Origin: Actinostola sp. cb2023
Taxonomy: Eukaryota > Cnidaria > Anthozoa > Actiniaria > Actinostolidae
Assembly (NCBI GenBank): GCA_033675265.1
Contig: JAUJYZ010000268.1
Coordinates: 1-64,000, forward strand
Reading direction: 5' to 3'
DNA: 64,000 bases
The notes below the pieces were generated by a model. It was not told where the DNA came from. It ran no database searches and saw only the letters and a list, made by a program, of their open reading frames with translations. Shown one piece after another: positions 1-13,200 of this stretch. Made by a program: the position numbers and the translations under genes. Every line of letters starts with the position of its first letter. Within the stretch, counting starts at the first letter, position 1.

Positions 1-47
1 ATTATTGATAGGCTATATTTTACTTTAATTATTTATTCTAATTTCAG

Positions 48-3000
48 AACTAGTGTTTACTGAACATAAAAGAACAGTCAATCGTATCAAGTTTCATCCA
101 ACTGAGACTTCTCTCCTGCTCAGTGCAGGTCAAGATGGGACCATGAAATGTTTTGTGAGTAAAGATTGTAATCAAATATTATTTTTCATTTTGATCACTG
201 ATTAGGTTTTGTGCTTATTTATATTTTTAGGACATAAGAAAGCAAACTAGCATCTTTACTTGTCACTGCAACCATTCAGATATCATAAGGGATGTCGAGG
301 TACAAATGATTTCTGGAGTGTGAAACATGGAGAAGAAACCTCAGTTCTGTATCTACATGTATACCTATTTGCATATACATCATTGTTGGGTTGAAATTCA
401 TGAAAACTATGACCAAAAGGAATTCTGGGATCAAATCAAACATTGTAGAATCATTGACCTTTTTTATCCAGACTTGTAGGATATCTATCTGCATGTACAT
501 ATAATTTGGTTGGCATTAGATTCCATCCCTCAAAACCACCTTGGCCGACCAAACTATTGTTCTATTGGCCCGAGGTGGTTTTGAGGTATGGAATCTAATG
601 CCAACCATATAATTTGGTTCATAACTGATTTCCCATCCATCCTTGCAGTTGTGGCTTCTATGATTTTCAACCTGATAACGATTTTGCAATTAGGTGTAAA
701 AGTCAGTCTCTCAAAATTTTGGTCAAATTCCGTGGGTATCGAAGTCTCTTTTTTTTTTGCAAAAAGTTTCGAATTTTGAAAACAAAGGAAATTGATGAAA
801 AAGCGTCTCGGGCTTGCAAAAAAATGCCTTGTCTCAGTCTCGCAAAGTCTTGACTCAACCATTCTATACTCCTCCTGTTTCAATAAGCATTGTGTGTTGA
901 CTGATTTCTGGCATTACAAACATCATGTAGTTTTTGACTGGTCACATTTCCTCCATTTTCAGTTCAGTCCTTTTGATGGGAAATTGTTTACAGCAGCTTG
1001 TGAAACTGGGCATGTCCAGGTAATGTAAAACAAGGTTATTTACCATGTCAACTAGAGTTACAGAGAATTAATACTGACAATACAAAAATGTAGTTATTCA
1101 CTCGGCAGGCTTCAGCAACGAGCAATGAGCCTTCTGTTTCCTCAGTGGCACAGAGCGCATGTGCCTTGGTACTATTCCCAGTTGGCGATTTGTGGCCATA
1201 CGGAAAAAAAAGCTCATTATTCAACTCGGGCAGCCCGCCGAGTAATTATGCTTTCAAGTTATATACATTGCTGAATTCATGGTGCCAATATTGCATACAG
1301 TGTCCATCTAAGTGCTACAGCTGTATTCTTGCTGAGTTTATTCCACAAATTTAATTCAAACTATGTAACCTCGCTGTCCTTCTGATGCCATCATCATCAT
1401 CATCATCATCATAACAACAACAATAATAATTATTATAATAATAATAATGGAAGTTCTTAAATATATAGCGCCTTTCCCATTGTCTCAATGCGCTTTACAA
1501 CCGATGGAGGACTTTTTTGGGCTGCATAATATGAAAGGCGCCCACGACAGCCGAGCAGCTTACAATCATGAGGAGTTAGTACATGTATGTTATGCCTCCA
1601 ATTTGAAGTAGGCTGTTGAACCGGGCAACAATCCCCTACTCTTACGAAGAGTTCAACAGGTTCTTTTGTGTCCCCCATAATGCCTACCACATCTTTGTAC
1701 AGTCACATTAATCTCTAGGTTATCAACACAATTTATCACCAGTTATGCTTATATCATAGTTGTGGGACATGCGCAGGACAGACATGTATTATCACCAGTT
1801 TATGGCCCATAATGGCCCTATTTTTACCCTCGACTGGCATCCGGAGGAACGACACTGGATTGCAACTGGAGGAAGAGATAAGTTTGTAAAGGTCAGGTTG
1901 ATCATTATTTTTGTTGAATCTGCCATGTGCAATAGCTATTGTACAAATGGATGCCACTTGTACATGTAGATACGCCGGATACGGTGCATAGATGCCATCA
2001 AGGTCGGGGCTAGCCTGCGTGGCGGCCCAAAGGGTACGGATCGGAGGGACTAGGGATCGGAAGGGATCGGAAGGGGACTGAGGAGAGGAGGGGGAAAGGA
2101 GGAGATAGAAAGTACCGTAAAGTTCCGAAAGTAGCGAGATCGTTACTTTCGGATTTAGCAAACTTAGGTAACTGTTACTTTCCGGGGGTCGCTACTTTTG
2201 GAGGGTCGCTACTTTCGGGGGGTCGCTACTTTTCGGGGGATCGCTACTTTCGGGGGGTCGCTACTTTCGGGGGATCGCTACTTTCGGGGGATCGCTACTT
2301 TCGGGGGGTCGCTACTTTCGGGGGGTCGCTACTTTCGGAACTTTTCTGTATGTCATAAGACGTAGTTGAGCAGCGGACTGTGTCCTCACCTTTTGACGTC
2401 TTCTGTGTATCTACGTATGTGGCAAAGTGGACACGTACACATGTTTTTCATAAAGACAAAGTGCATTGTTTTATATATTAATCATTAATGATAATAATAA
2501 TTTATTAATTTGTATTGCACATGATTAGAATTAACAAAATATTTTAAAAGTTTCACATCAAAACAAACCATCACCGCTTGCACCAAATACGGTATTCTTT
2601 TCAACAAAAAAAGGAGAAGAAACGAACAGATACGGTACCTCTGTGTTGCTACAGTATTCAAACAATGTTATCTGTGAGTGACATTTTTTTTGAGGATCTT
2701 CAAACGCACAGATCGGCTCTATATTTCTACAGTATTCAAACAATCTTCTCTGCGTTACTTTTGGAAAATATCTTCAAACAAAAGAGAAATGCACAGATAC
2801 CTCTGTGTTGCTACAAAAGATCTTCTATGCTTTGCGTTTTGGAAGAGTATATTGAAACTTAAACTCATCACCAATAGATGAGGTTGGGGTTGGGTGCCAC
2901 AGAGTGGGACTGACCTCGCTAGTCCGAGTCCCTCACGGAGGTCACCATGGCAACCATACCACAGTCCACCCCCTAGCACCCGTCACACTGACTTCTTGTT

Positions 3001-4070
3001 AGTCAGTGGAGTAAAACAAATATATGACTTACCTGTTTAAGACTTACCATGAGATGGAAGGGTAGGGTGGGAAAATTGATCCGCAATGATCAGCTTAGCA
3101 ATGAGATTCTCGATTCGCTCAAGCGCCTGTTGACTCCACAACGGACAGCAAAAGGGGCGAACAGCGGATGACACATGTATTTGTAGCCCCTGCCCAAGAC
3201 TAGGGGTCCCCCACGCTTCGGGTACCCAAGCAAGACCGCTGGCCAGCATTGTTTCGAGTTTAACCTTGCCTAAATTTCATTTAGCCTCATAAAACGTACT
3301 GCTATTAATGGTAGCCCTGATATAAAATATAAATATAAATTACTACAACTATAAAACTATGGATATATAACTAGATAACTAGATATATAACTAAATACAG
3401 CCTTTTGCAAAAAATATGTCGCGACCAAGTATATCAGTATATCAGTATATCACTATATACCCGTGTGAGTCCCGCATGCCCGCACGCTACCCGTACACGC
3501 ATTTCAAGATGGTTGACTGTACAAGCGTTGATTGGAGAGCCATGAATACGATATATATACAAGCTACGTACGCGAAAGTTATTTTCACATTCATTTGATA
3601 GTATAAATCTTCGGGTATATAGTGATATACTGATATACTTGGTCGCGACAGAATTTTTGCAAAAGGCTGTAGATATGCAGTAATTATATATATAGTATTA
3701 TTATTTCATGCATGTCGATATTTTGAACACAGAAAACATGTCCCCTGCCTCCCAAGTGTCTCCACTATAGGTCTGTGTGAGGATGTGACTTATAGGCAGT
3801 GTAATTATGATTTGCAGGTCTGGGATGTCCAGTCTAAGGCTGCTCCAGTAATGGGTAATAACGGCATACAGGCTATAACATCTATTGCTCGTGTCAAATG
3901 GAGGCCACATCGAAAATACCAAATAGCAAGGTGACTAAATAAATATACACCTTAAGCCGAAGGCACACTGTGCAACATTGCGCGCAATATTGCCGGCAAT
4001 CGTAGTCGCATTATTGCAAGTACAATTGTGCACAATGTTGCACCGTGTGTCTGTCTTGTACCTTCACCTA

Positions 4071-4119
<49 letters not shown>

Positions 4120-4129
4120 TTCTGTCTGT

Positions 4130-4178
<49 letters not shown>

Positions 4179-4192
4179 TGTCTGTCTGTCTG

Positions 4193-4286
<94 letters not shown>

Positions 4287-7200
4287 GATGCTTCTTCAGT
4301 AGACAATGCGTAGTTTTATTTCCCGATCACTGATAGTACTGAAAGGTGGAAAATGACGACGGAATATATCCCAGCAGTCTCTGTGTGAATGGCTGAAAAT
4401 GGTTCCTTTTTAAAACGAGTTGATATGGATGGGTGGTTACGTGTACGGTGGGCGACAAACCCTCAAGATTTTCATGGAACCAGTAACAGTTTCATTATCA
4501 AGATCAGAAGTGCCCTCACATGATTATTGTTATCAAAGTTTTATAACCATCATCTTCATGTCATCATCATCAACAACAAAATGAGATCATCAACAACAAC
4601 AACATCAGCATCATGATCATCATCAACAACTGCAGCAACATCAATAGTAAAAATATACAATATTTTTTATTTATTGCTTGATTTCATTAGACGTCACTTC
4701 CGGTCTCGTGAGGAATGTTCATCAGCTGAATTGCACCTTTTCAATATAATACTCTCTGATGATAGTACATGGAGGGCAGTGCTTATCTAGAGAAACTAGA
4801 TCATCATCATCATCAACAACAACAACGGCAACAACAACAGAAACATCGTCAACAACTGCAGCATCATCATCATCAATAGTAAAGAAAATCTTCAGCAAGG
4901 CCAGCATCATCAATATCACAATCATCATCAACATCATCATCATTCACATCATTGTTTTGTTAATTAACAACATTTCTCTTCATCGACAGCTGTGCTTTAC
5001 TGGTCGATTTTGATATCCAGGTATGGGATATACGCCGTCCTTACATACCGTATGCGACGTTCAGTGAACATAAAGACGCCCCTACAGGTACTACATTGTG
5101 ATCGTGTGTTACTGCTGTCACGATTATCTGAATTGTCTGAAGTCTTAAGCTACAACATCTTTATAGCACTTTAACTTGCCCTTACTTTCTATCTGTTTCA
5201 CTATTACTACGCGGTCTTCTCTCCTAGTATTGTGTATATGTTATTTGCCGCGAATATCCATCTTATTACCCATGGTCTGCTCCCAGTCTGGCCTGGTAGC
5301 TCAGCTGGTACAGCATCGGTGATCAGTTCCGAGGGTCCTGGGTTCGAATTCCTTCGGGGTCAGAGATGTTTTCTCTTTCTCCTTTCTTTCTAGTGCTAAC
5401 GCTCAGAAGAACTTGATGGGTATCTTTATAGCACTTTAACTTTCCCTCAATTTCTATATGTTTCACTAGTGCTACGCGGTCACCTTTTCCGTTCACGTTA
5501 ACGTGATTTTTCTCTCTCCCAGGAATAATGTGGCGACAAACAAGTCGTGGTCGTGATCCCAGCGTATTCCTGTCATGTTCCAAGGACAGTACGCTATATC
5601 AGCACATGTTTAGCGACGCCCACCACCCAGCTGACCACGCCCCTCCTGTGGCTATATCGTTGAGTATTGACGGGGATCTTTGTTACGCGAAGTGCGACCA
5701 GTTAACTAATATTTCCCCACCAACCAACGTCACCAAAGGGTATGTATTTTATCTAATACTAACTATAGAGTGGTATTGACGGGGATCTTAGTTACGCGAA
5801 GTGCGACCAGTTAACTAGTATTTCACCACCAACCACTAACTAGAGTGGTACATAAACCCGTTATTATAAAACAGAAACTATTAGTTAGTGTCCCCTTGTG
5901 GTTTCTTGTTAGTGTGTAATATTGAAATGAAAACAAATGAACACAATGGAATTGATAGAGTGTACTAATTGTTTTAGCATAAACCATCCAGTAGGTCAGT
6001 AACTAATACAACACATCTTCCACATACGTTTTCCAGAGACATAATTGTGAAGTTGAAATTGAAGCCTGTTTTTTTTTACTAGCGGAGCGCGCATAAGCGC
6101 AAACACAATCATAAGAATTAGAGCTAGTGTCGTGTGAAAACGATTCCGACGCTGTACAGGCCTTCATGTCGCTCTTCACTCTACACTACACCTAAATTAG
6201 AGGGACGTTAAAACACGGTCTTCACTACGACACAAGCATAAGAAACTTGTGTCGTGTGAAAACGGGCCCGACGCAGCCTTCAGGCCTTGTTACACGGTGA
6301 AACCTTTTCGTGAAACTTTTTCGTGAAACAGTGCAAGACAGTTTCACCGTGTACCACGTTTGCTGAAACAAGTTTCACGAGGTGTGTTACACGGTGCAAT
6401 GGCTGGTTTGATGAAACAAGTTTCACGAGGTGTGTTACACGGTGCAATGGCTGGTTTGCTGAAACAAGTTTCACGAGGTGTGTTACACGGTGCAATGGCT
6501 GGTTTGCTGAAACAAGTTTCACACGAGGTGTGTTACACGGTGCAATGGCTGGTTTGATGAAACAAGTTTCACGAGGTGTGTTACACGGTGCAATGGCTGG
6601 TTTGATGAAACAAGTTTCACGAGGTGTGTTACACGGTGCAATGGCTGGTTTGATGAAACAAGTTTCACGAGATGTGTTACACGGTGCAATGGCTGGTTTG
6701 ATGAAACAAGTTTCACGAGGTGTGTTACACGGTGCAATGGCTGGTTTGACCGGAAACAAGTTTCACGAGGTGTGTTACACGGTGCAATGGCTGGTTTGCT
6801 GAAACAAGTTTCACGAGGTGTGTTACACGGTGCAATGGCTGGTTTTATAAAACGTTTTTGCTTCGAGTTTCACGAAAAAGTAGAAAGAAGTTCTACTTTT
6901 CATGAAACTGTCTCGCAACGCAAATTCGGAAAAGTTTCCTGAAAACGACCATGTCACACGGTGAAACTCTTGGTGAAACCTGTCTCGCACCGTTTCACGA
7001 AACAGTTTCACGAAAAAGTTTCACCGTGTAACAAGGCTTTTAAGTGCACAGACAAGAAACGACAATAACCTGCTCCTTGTGCCTATACTTGCATCATACA
7101 CTTGTGCTTGCATCGGATCCGTTTTGACAGTGTAATAATGTCCCTTGTGTTTGTGCATGCGCGCTTGCGTTGCATATATAAACTCATATAAACTCATGTT

Positions 7201-10200
7201 TATTGTCATTTCTGTTTACTCCCATCAGATCCATGTAAAACGATACAACAGTCATTTGTCTTCTCTAGCTTTCTCACTCATGTTTATTGTCATTTCAGAC
7301 GAAGCGCACTCCTTGTATCAACGTCAAGCAACAGTTTAGCGTTTATACGAAAGTTTCACGACATTTCGGACAACTTCACGGCACGATCAAGCAGCAGTCT
7401 TTTTGTCTACACAAATAACACGCCTTTGGTGAGTGAATTCATCAGAGACAGTTTGATGTTGTTGGTGTTCTTGGCTCGATGTTTGGTTGGTCGGATTGAT
7501 GGAATCATTGGTTGAGGTTCTCGTCGATGGGTTGTCGGTTGGATGATCCACTGGAATAAACGCGAGCTCTTCAAATCTTGGAAATTCACTGGAAATTCTC
7601 TGGAAATGTCTTTTTCAAAACTTTTTCAATGGAGTTTCCAATGAATGTCCAAGGTTCTGAAGAACGCACGCGCGTTGAATTTCCAAATAACTTCCAAGGT
7701 TTGAAGAGCGACGTTTATTCCAGTGATCGGTTTGGTCCAGTGCTGGATTAGCTCTGTTCTATTATAGCACTCAAATAAATTGAAGATTAAAGATCGTGTT
7801 TACGGTCGAACCTCGCATAGCCGACACCTCTTAAATACGGACGGTTCTCGAGCTCTCGACAAATGAAATCTCCATTCATTATGTCTTATTAAGAAATTAT
7901 TATTATTATTATATTAAAACCTCTATTCAACGGACACTTCCACATTATGGACAGCTCTCGTGGTCCCGACATAAAGCAGTGCACTTTGGACAGGGTTTCC
8001 TCCCGTCAATGTGAGATGGTCAATGTCCGTATTACATGCAGAGGTTGGACTATATACACTCGAACTTCTACTAACGGGTAACCCCCAGTTCAACGACCAC
8101 CTCCACACAACGACCACCTCCACACAACGACCACCTCCACACAACGACCACCTCTACACAATGGCCACCTCTATACAATGGCCACCTCTACACAACGGCC
8201 ACCTATACACAATGGCCACCTCTACACAATGGCCACCTCTACACAACGGCCACCTCTACACAATGCGGGCCACCTCTACACAATGGCCACCTCTACACAA
8301 TGGCCACCTCTACACAACGGCCACCTCTACACAACGGCCACCTCTACACAACGGCCACCTCTACACAACAGCCACCTCTACACAACGGCCACCTCTACAC
8401 AACTGCCACCTCTACACAACGGCCACCTCTACACAACGGCCACCTCTACACAACGGCCACCTCTACACAACGGCCACCTCTACACAACGGCCACCTCTAC
8501 ACAACGGCCACCTCTACACAACGGCCACCTCTACACAACGGCCACCTCTACACAACGGCCACCTCTACCCAACTGCCACCTCTACACAACGGCCACCTCT
8601 ACACAACGGCCACCTCTACACAACGGCCACCTCTACACAACGGCCACCTCTACACAATGGCCACCTCTACACAACGGCCACCTGTACACAACGACCACCT
8701 CTACACAACGGCCACCTCTACACAACGACCACCTCTACCCAACTGCCACCTCTACACAACTGCCACCTCTACACAACGGCCACCTCTACACAACGGCCAC
8801 CTCTACACAACGGCCACCTCTACCTCACAACGGCCACCTCTACACAACGGCCACCTCTACACAACGGCCACCTCTACCCAACTGCCACCTCTACACAACG
8901 GCCACCTCTACACAACGGCCACCTCTACACAACGGCCACCTCTACACAACGGCCACCTCTACACAACGGCCACCTCTACACAACGGCCACCTCTACACAA
9001 CGACCACCTCTACACAATGCGGGCCACCTCTACACAATGGCCACCTCTACACAATGGCCACCTCTACACAACGGCCACCTCTACACAACGGCCACCTCTA
9101 CACAACGGCCACCTCTACACAACGACCACCTCTCCACAACGACCACCTCTCCACATAACTCTACACAACGGCCACCTCTACACAACGACCACCTCTCCAC
9201 AACGACCACCTCTCCACATAACTCTACACAACGGCCACCTCTACACAACGGCCACCTCTACACAACGGCCACCTCTACACAACGGTCACCTCTACACAAC
9301 GGCCACCTCTACACAACGACCACCTCTCCACAACGACCACCTCTCCACATAACTCTACACAACGACCTCAACATTTCGTTCCCGAGGTGGCCGTGTAGAG
9401 GTTCAACTGTAGTTTCGACGGCACCTGCATCGAATTTTCGTTAAGCTGAAAAAAGAAAAGCTTGACGTAACGCTGTAATATTAAAACTGTCTTTGTCTTG
9501 TTTTGTAGAGAGATGACTCGTTCAAAATTCTTGCCAAAAGCTACAGGTTGAGTGGACGTTCATTTTCTGAACTTTGTGATCACAACACCAATGTAAGCAT
9601 AGAAACGTATTTTACAACATAAAAAATAACACAGGAAGCCCAATAATTATGTCGTGCTCTACCACAGGTAGCCCAAGTGTCAAATACGAAGTTTGTGGTT
9701 GAACTTCTGAGCCTGCGTAATATTGAATATATTTCTTACACCAAGTGCACTGCGCGCCATCTTTACTTTGTTCTGATACCTGGTTTCCACTAGCGACGTA
9801 AGCATAACGGCAGGCACACATCAAGGACATGAATGAATTGTGATCTTGCGTCAGGCCCGTTTTCACTGTGAAATTGCGATTATGTTTACGTCGCTAGAAA
9901 ATGAATACCTGCAGTAGTAGGGTAGTGTAGTTTGATGGGTAGATTGAAGGCGTAGAGTAGAGTAGAGTAGAGTAGAGTAGAGTAGAGTAGAGTAGAGTAG
10001 AGTAGAGTAGAGTAGAGTAGAGTAGAGTAGAGTAGAGTAGAGTAGAGTAGAGTAGAGTAGAGTAGAGTAGTACTACACAAGTGTCCACGAATATCATGGG
10101 AAACGTTTACATCTTCTCAAACATTTCAGATATCCAGCGGTCTGTCATTGCACAAACATGCGCAGACATGGTCTGTCCTCAAAACCCTCTATAGTGCAGA

Positions 10201-13200
10201 CAACATGGGATCACTCACTGGTACTCTCGCACCCAGTGCTAAGACTGCTGCTGGTGGAGGAAGTCATGGCAGTGGTGGTGGACTGGGGACCACTGTGGGA
10301 AATTCCGAATCGCAAACAGGTTTGAATTAAGATTAGTTCAAGGCCTATCTCCTTCCCAATCTCCTCTCTGCTAGCCACAGGAAGCCCGAATGGGTCAAAT
10401 GTTTCTTTCTCCGTCATTGCAGGGACTACAAATACAACCAATGTCTCATCTAGTGTCCAGGCCTCTGTCAACTCAAAGACTTTAGCTGAATCGATGAGTA
10501 CACAGTCTAGACTGACACAAGACTCTTCTACATTGCAAGGTACCGCCAAATGTTTTCTGCTATTGATTTCTTTATTTCAGACTACCGTAATTTCTCTATT
10601 AGGCCCCTTTCTCGGTTAAGCCCCCTCTCTAATAAGGCCCTCCCTTTGTAGACACAACTTAATCATGCTCCGCTCTCAATTAATTCCCCTCTCTAATATG
10701 GCCCCCTTCCCTTTGTAGACACAGAAATGAATTAAGTTCTCCTCTCAATTAATTTGCAGATGATGATGATTCGTCCTCGTCAAGCAGCTCGGATGAAGTA
10801 CCGAAACTAATGAGTATCGCCAGTGGAGGGAATCAAGGTATATGTTGTGCTTTTATTATTCCACTCGTGCGTCATTTTACCATATAAGGTCAAGAGACCA
10901 CGTCAACTATGCTAGCGTATTACACAGTGGCGCGCGGAAACGGAACAAAAATATAGCCGAACGAACCTAGTCTCCCTCGCAGCTGTGTTTTAGTGTCGTC
11001 ACGCAACGCTATCGTATTATGGAGTGATTGCAATAATGCCGTGAAATAAAAATAGATGTTAGTGTGTAATAGTCCAATAGTCACAAAGGAAAACAATGGA
11101 AATAAAGTCTACTAGTGTCTATTAGTCTACTAACTATGTCACGGGTTTATTGCAATCACTCTATATCCAACCATCTAATAATACGCTGTATATATTTTGA
11201 CTCTTGTCCGTTCGTTCGTTCGTTCATTCGTTCGTTCGAATTTTCGATTTTCTCTTCGTTGGTTCCTTCTCATTCTTCTTTCTTCCCTTTCTTCTTTCTT
11301 CCCATTCTTCTTTCTTCCCATTCTTCTTTCTTCCCATTCTTCTTTCTTCCCATTGTTCTTTCTTCCCTTTCTTCTTTCTTCCCATTCTTCTTTCTTCCCA
11401 TTCTTCTTTCTTCCCATTCTTCTTTCTTCACATTCTTCTTTCTTCCCATTCTTCTTTCTTCCCATTCTTCTTTTTTTCTCATTCTTATTTCTTCCCATTC
11501 TTCTTGCTTCCCATTCTTCTTTCTTCCCTTTCTTCTTTCTTCCCATTCTTCTTTCTTCCCATTCTTCTTTCTTCCCATTCTTCTTTCTTCCCATTCTTCT
11601 TTCTTCCCATTCTTCTTTCTTCCCTTTCTTCTTTCTTCCCATTCTTCTTTCTTCCCTTTCTTCTTTCTTCGCATTCTTCTTTCTTCCCATTCTTCTTTCT
11701 TCACATTCTTCTTTCTTCCCATTCTTCTTTCTTCCCATTCTTCTTTCTTCCCATTCTTCTTTCTTCCCATTCTTCTTTCTTCCCATTCTTCTTTCTTCCC
11801 ATTCTTCTTTCTTCCCATTCTTCTTTCTTCACATTCTTCTTTCTTCCCATTCTTCTTTCTTCCCATTCTTCTTTCTTCCCATTCTTCTTTCTTCACATTC
11901 TTCTTTCTGCCCATTCTTCTTTCTTCCCATTCTTCTTTCTTCCCTTTCTTCTTTCTTCCCATTCTTCTTTCTTCCCATTCTTCTTTCTTCCCATTCTTCT
12001 TTCTTCCCATTCTTCTTTCTTCCCATTCTTCTTTCTTCCCATTCTTCTTTCTTCCCATTCTTCTTTCTTCCCATTCTTTTCTGTCAGACTAATAAGATTG
12101 AAATATTTCTATTATCAGATTTTCTGTTCGGTGATGATGCAGATGAAGGTTTTTACTTTGATGATCAGACTACTTTGGACGACACAGGGCAAGACTGGAC
12201 ACTTCCTAGCGTAAGACTTGTCGCGTCCGTCTGAATATCAATTCTGTGAAAGTAACTCAGTTTTAGCTACGAAATGTTGTAACTAGTGAGTAGGTTTTGC
12301 TTGAAAAGAAAGGGGACAAGCAATAACCTGTCCCTCTATAGTGTCATTTTGTATTCTCCTCCCCTCCCCTTCTCCTCCCCAATCCCCCTCCTCCTCCCCA
12401 ATCCTCCCCCCCCCAGTCCCCCTCTCCTAACCGCCAAGCTACGCAGGCTACAAATGCGCTAAAAAACGAATCACATCGTTTTTCGCAGACTCAACTCGAC
12501 TCTTCTTTACGTTGCTCTTGTGTTTTTGTTTTTATTTAGGAAGCTTTTCAACCCCGTCAAGTCTTTATGGACAGGTCAGTGGTTTGTCTTGGTAATTGTT
12601 TTGTTTCGAGTGCAATTTGGGATCAATTTGAACAAGTGTGTGTTTCAAAAATCGAAGGTTAAATCGAAGGTTAAATACTGTGACAAAGCGTTCTTTTGTT
12701 GTCTTTAGGCCCGCTTCTCCTAGTGTTGAGCAAGAGCAAGAACGTCCCGAGTCACCTGCAAGGTAAGGCATTAACAAGTCCCTGCACTTGTGATCAAAAC
12801 CCAAATTCTCCTTTGAAATTCAAAGAATCTTGAGGAGAATTTAGATTTTGATCAGAGATCACTTACGTTCTTGCAGGGAGCCCTTCAATTAATTATATAC
12901 TCACTAACTACATTCACGTATCCTTTTCTTCAGCAATGTGGAATCTGACGCCGCCAGTGTACAGCGGTCTCTCTTAGAACCAAATATAATCGAAAACCCA
13001 GTATCTGACGACTCGTCCCAGGTTCTGGTAAGTAAACGGTCGTGTTATGCCACAGGGACCCCAACAAGAGACAAGTCGTTTTTGATTTGATTCGTGGTTT
13101 TCTTTGTAGTTTCTTCCAAAGTGGGATTTTACGTCGTTGGTAACGGAAGTTCTTCATCATTTTGCTGAAGAGGTAAGGGTATCTACTTTAGGATAATATC

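Noticed and set aside
5290..5361. Functional tRNA gene
   Set aside because: The T stem does not pair and position 33 is not T, so a pseudogene or SINE head is more likely.
6280..6802. 159-codon frames on both strands across the 48-bp repeats
   Set aside because: Both strands are open in parallel because of the repeat period, and it lies inside a MITE.
8094..9365. CRISPR-like regular repeats
   Set aside because: Units are contiguous, with no unique spacers, and the sequence is eukaryotic.
8011..9444. 477-codon frame rich in Thr, His, Pro and Gln
   Set aside because: Pure product of the 17-bp minisatellite, open in several frames at once.
11115..12234. Frames of 325-345 codons on plus and 203-262 on minus
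   Set aside because: Generated by the 16-bp polypyrimidine array. Only the last part (12119-12210) is coding, as WDR24 exon 13.
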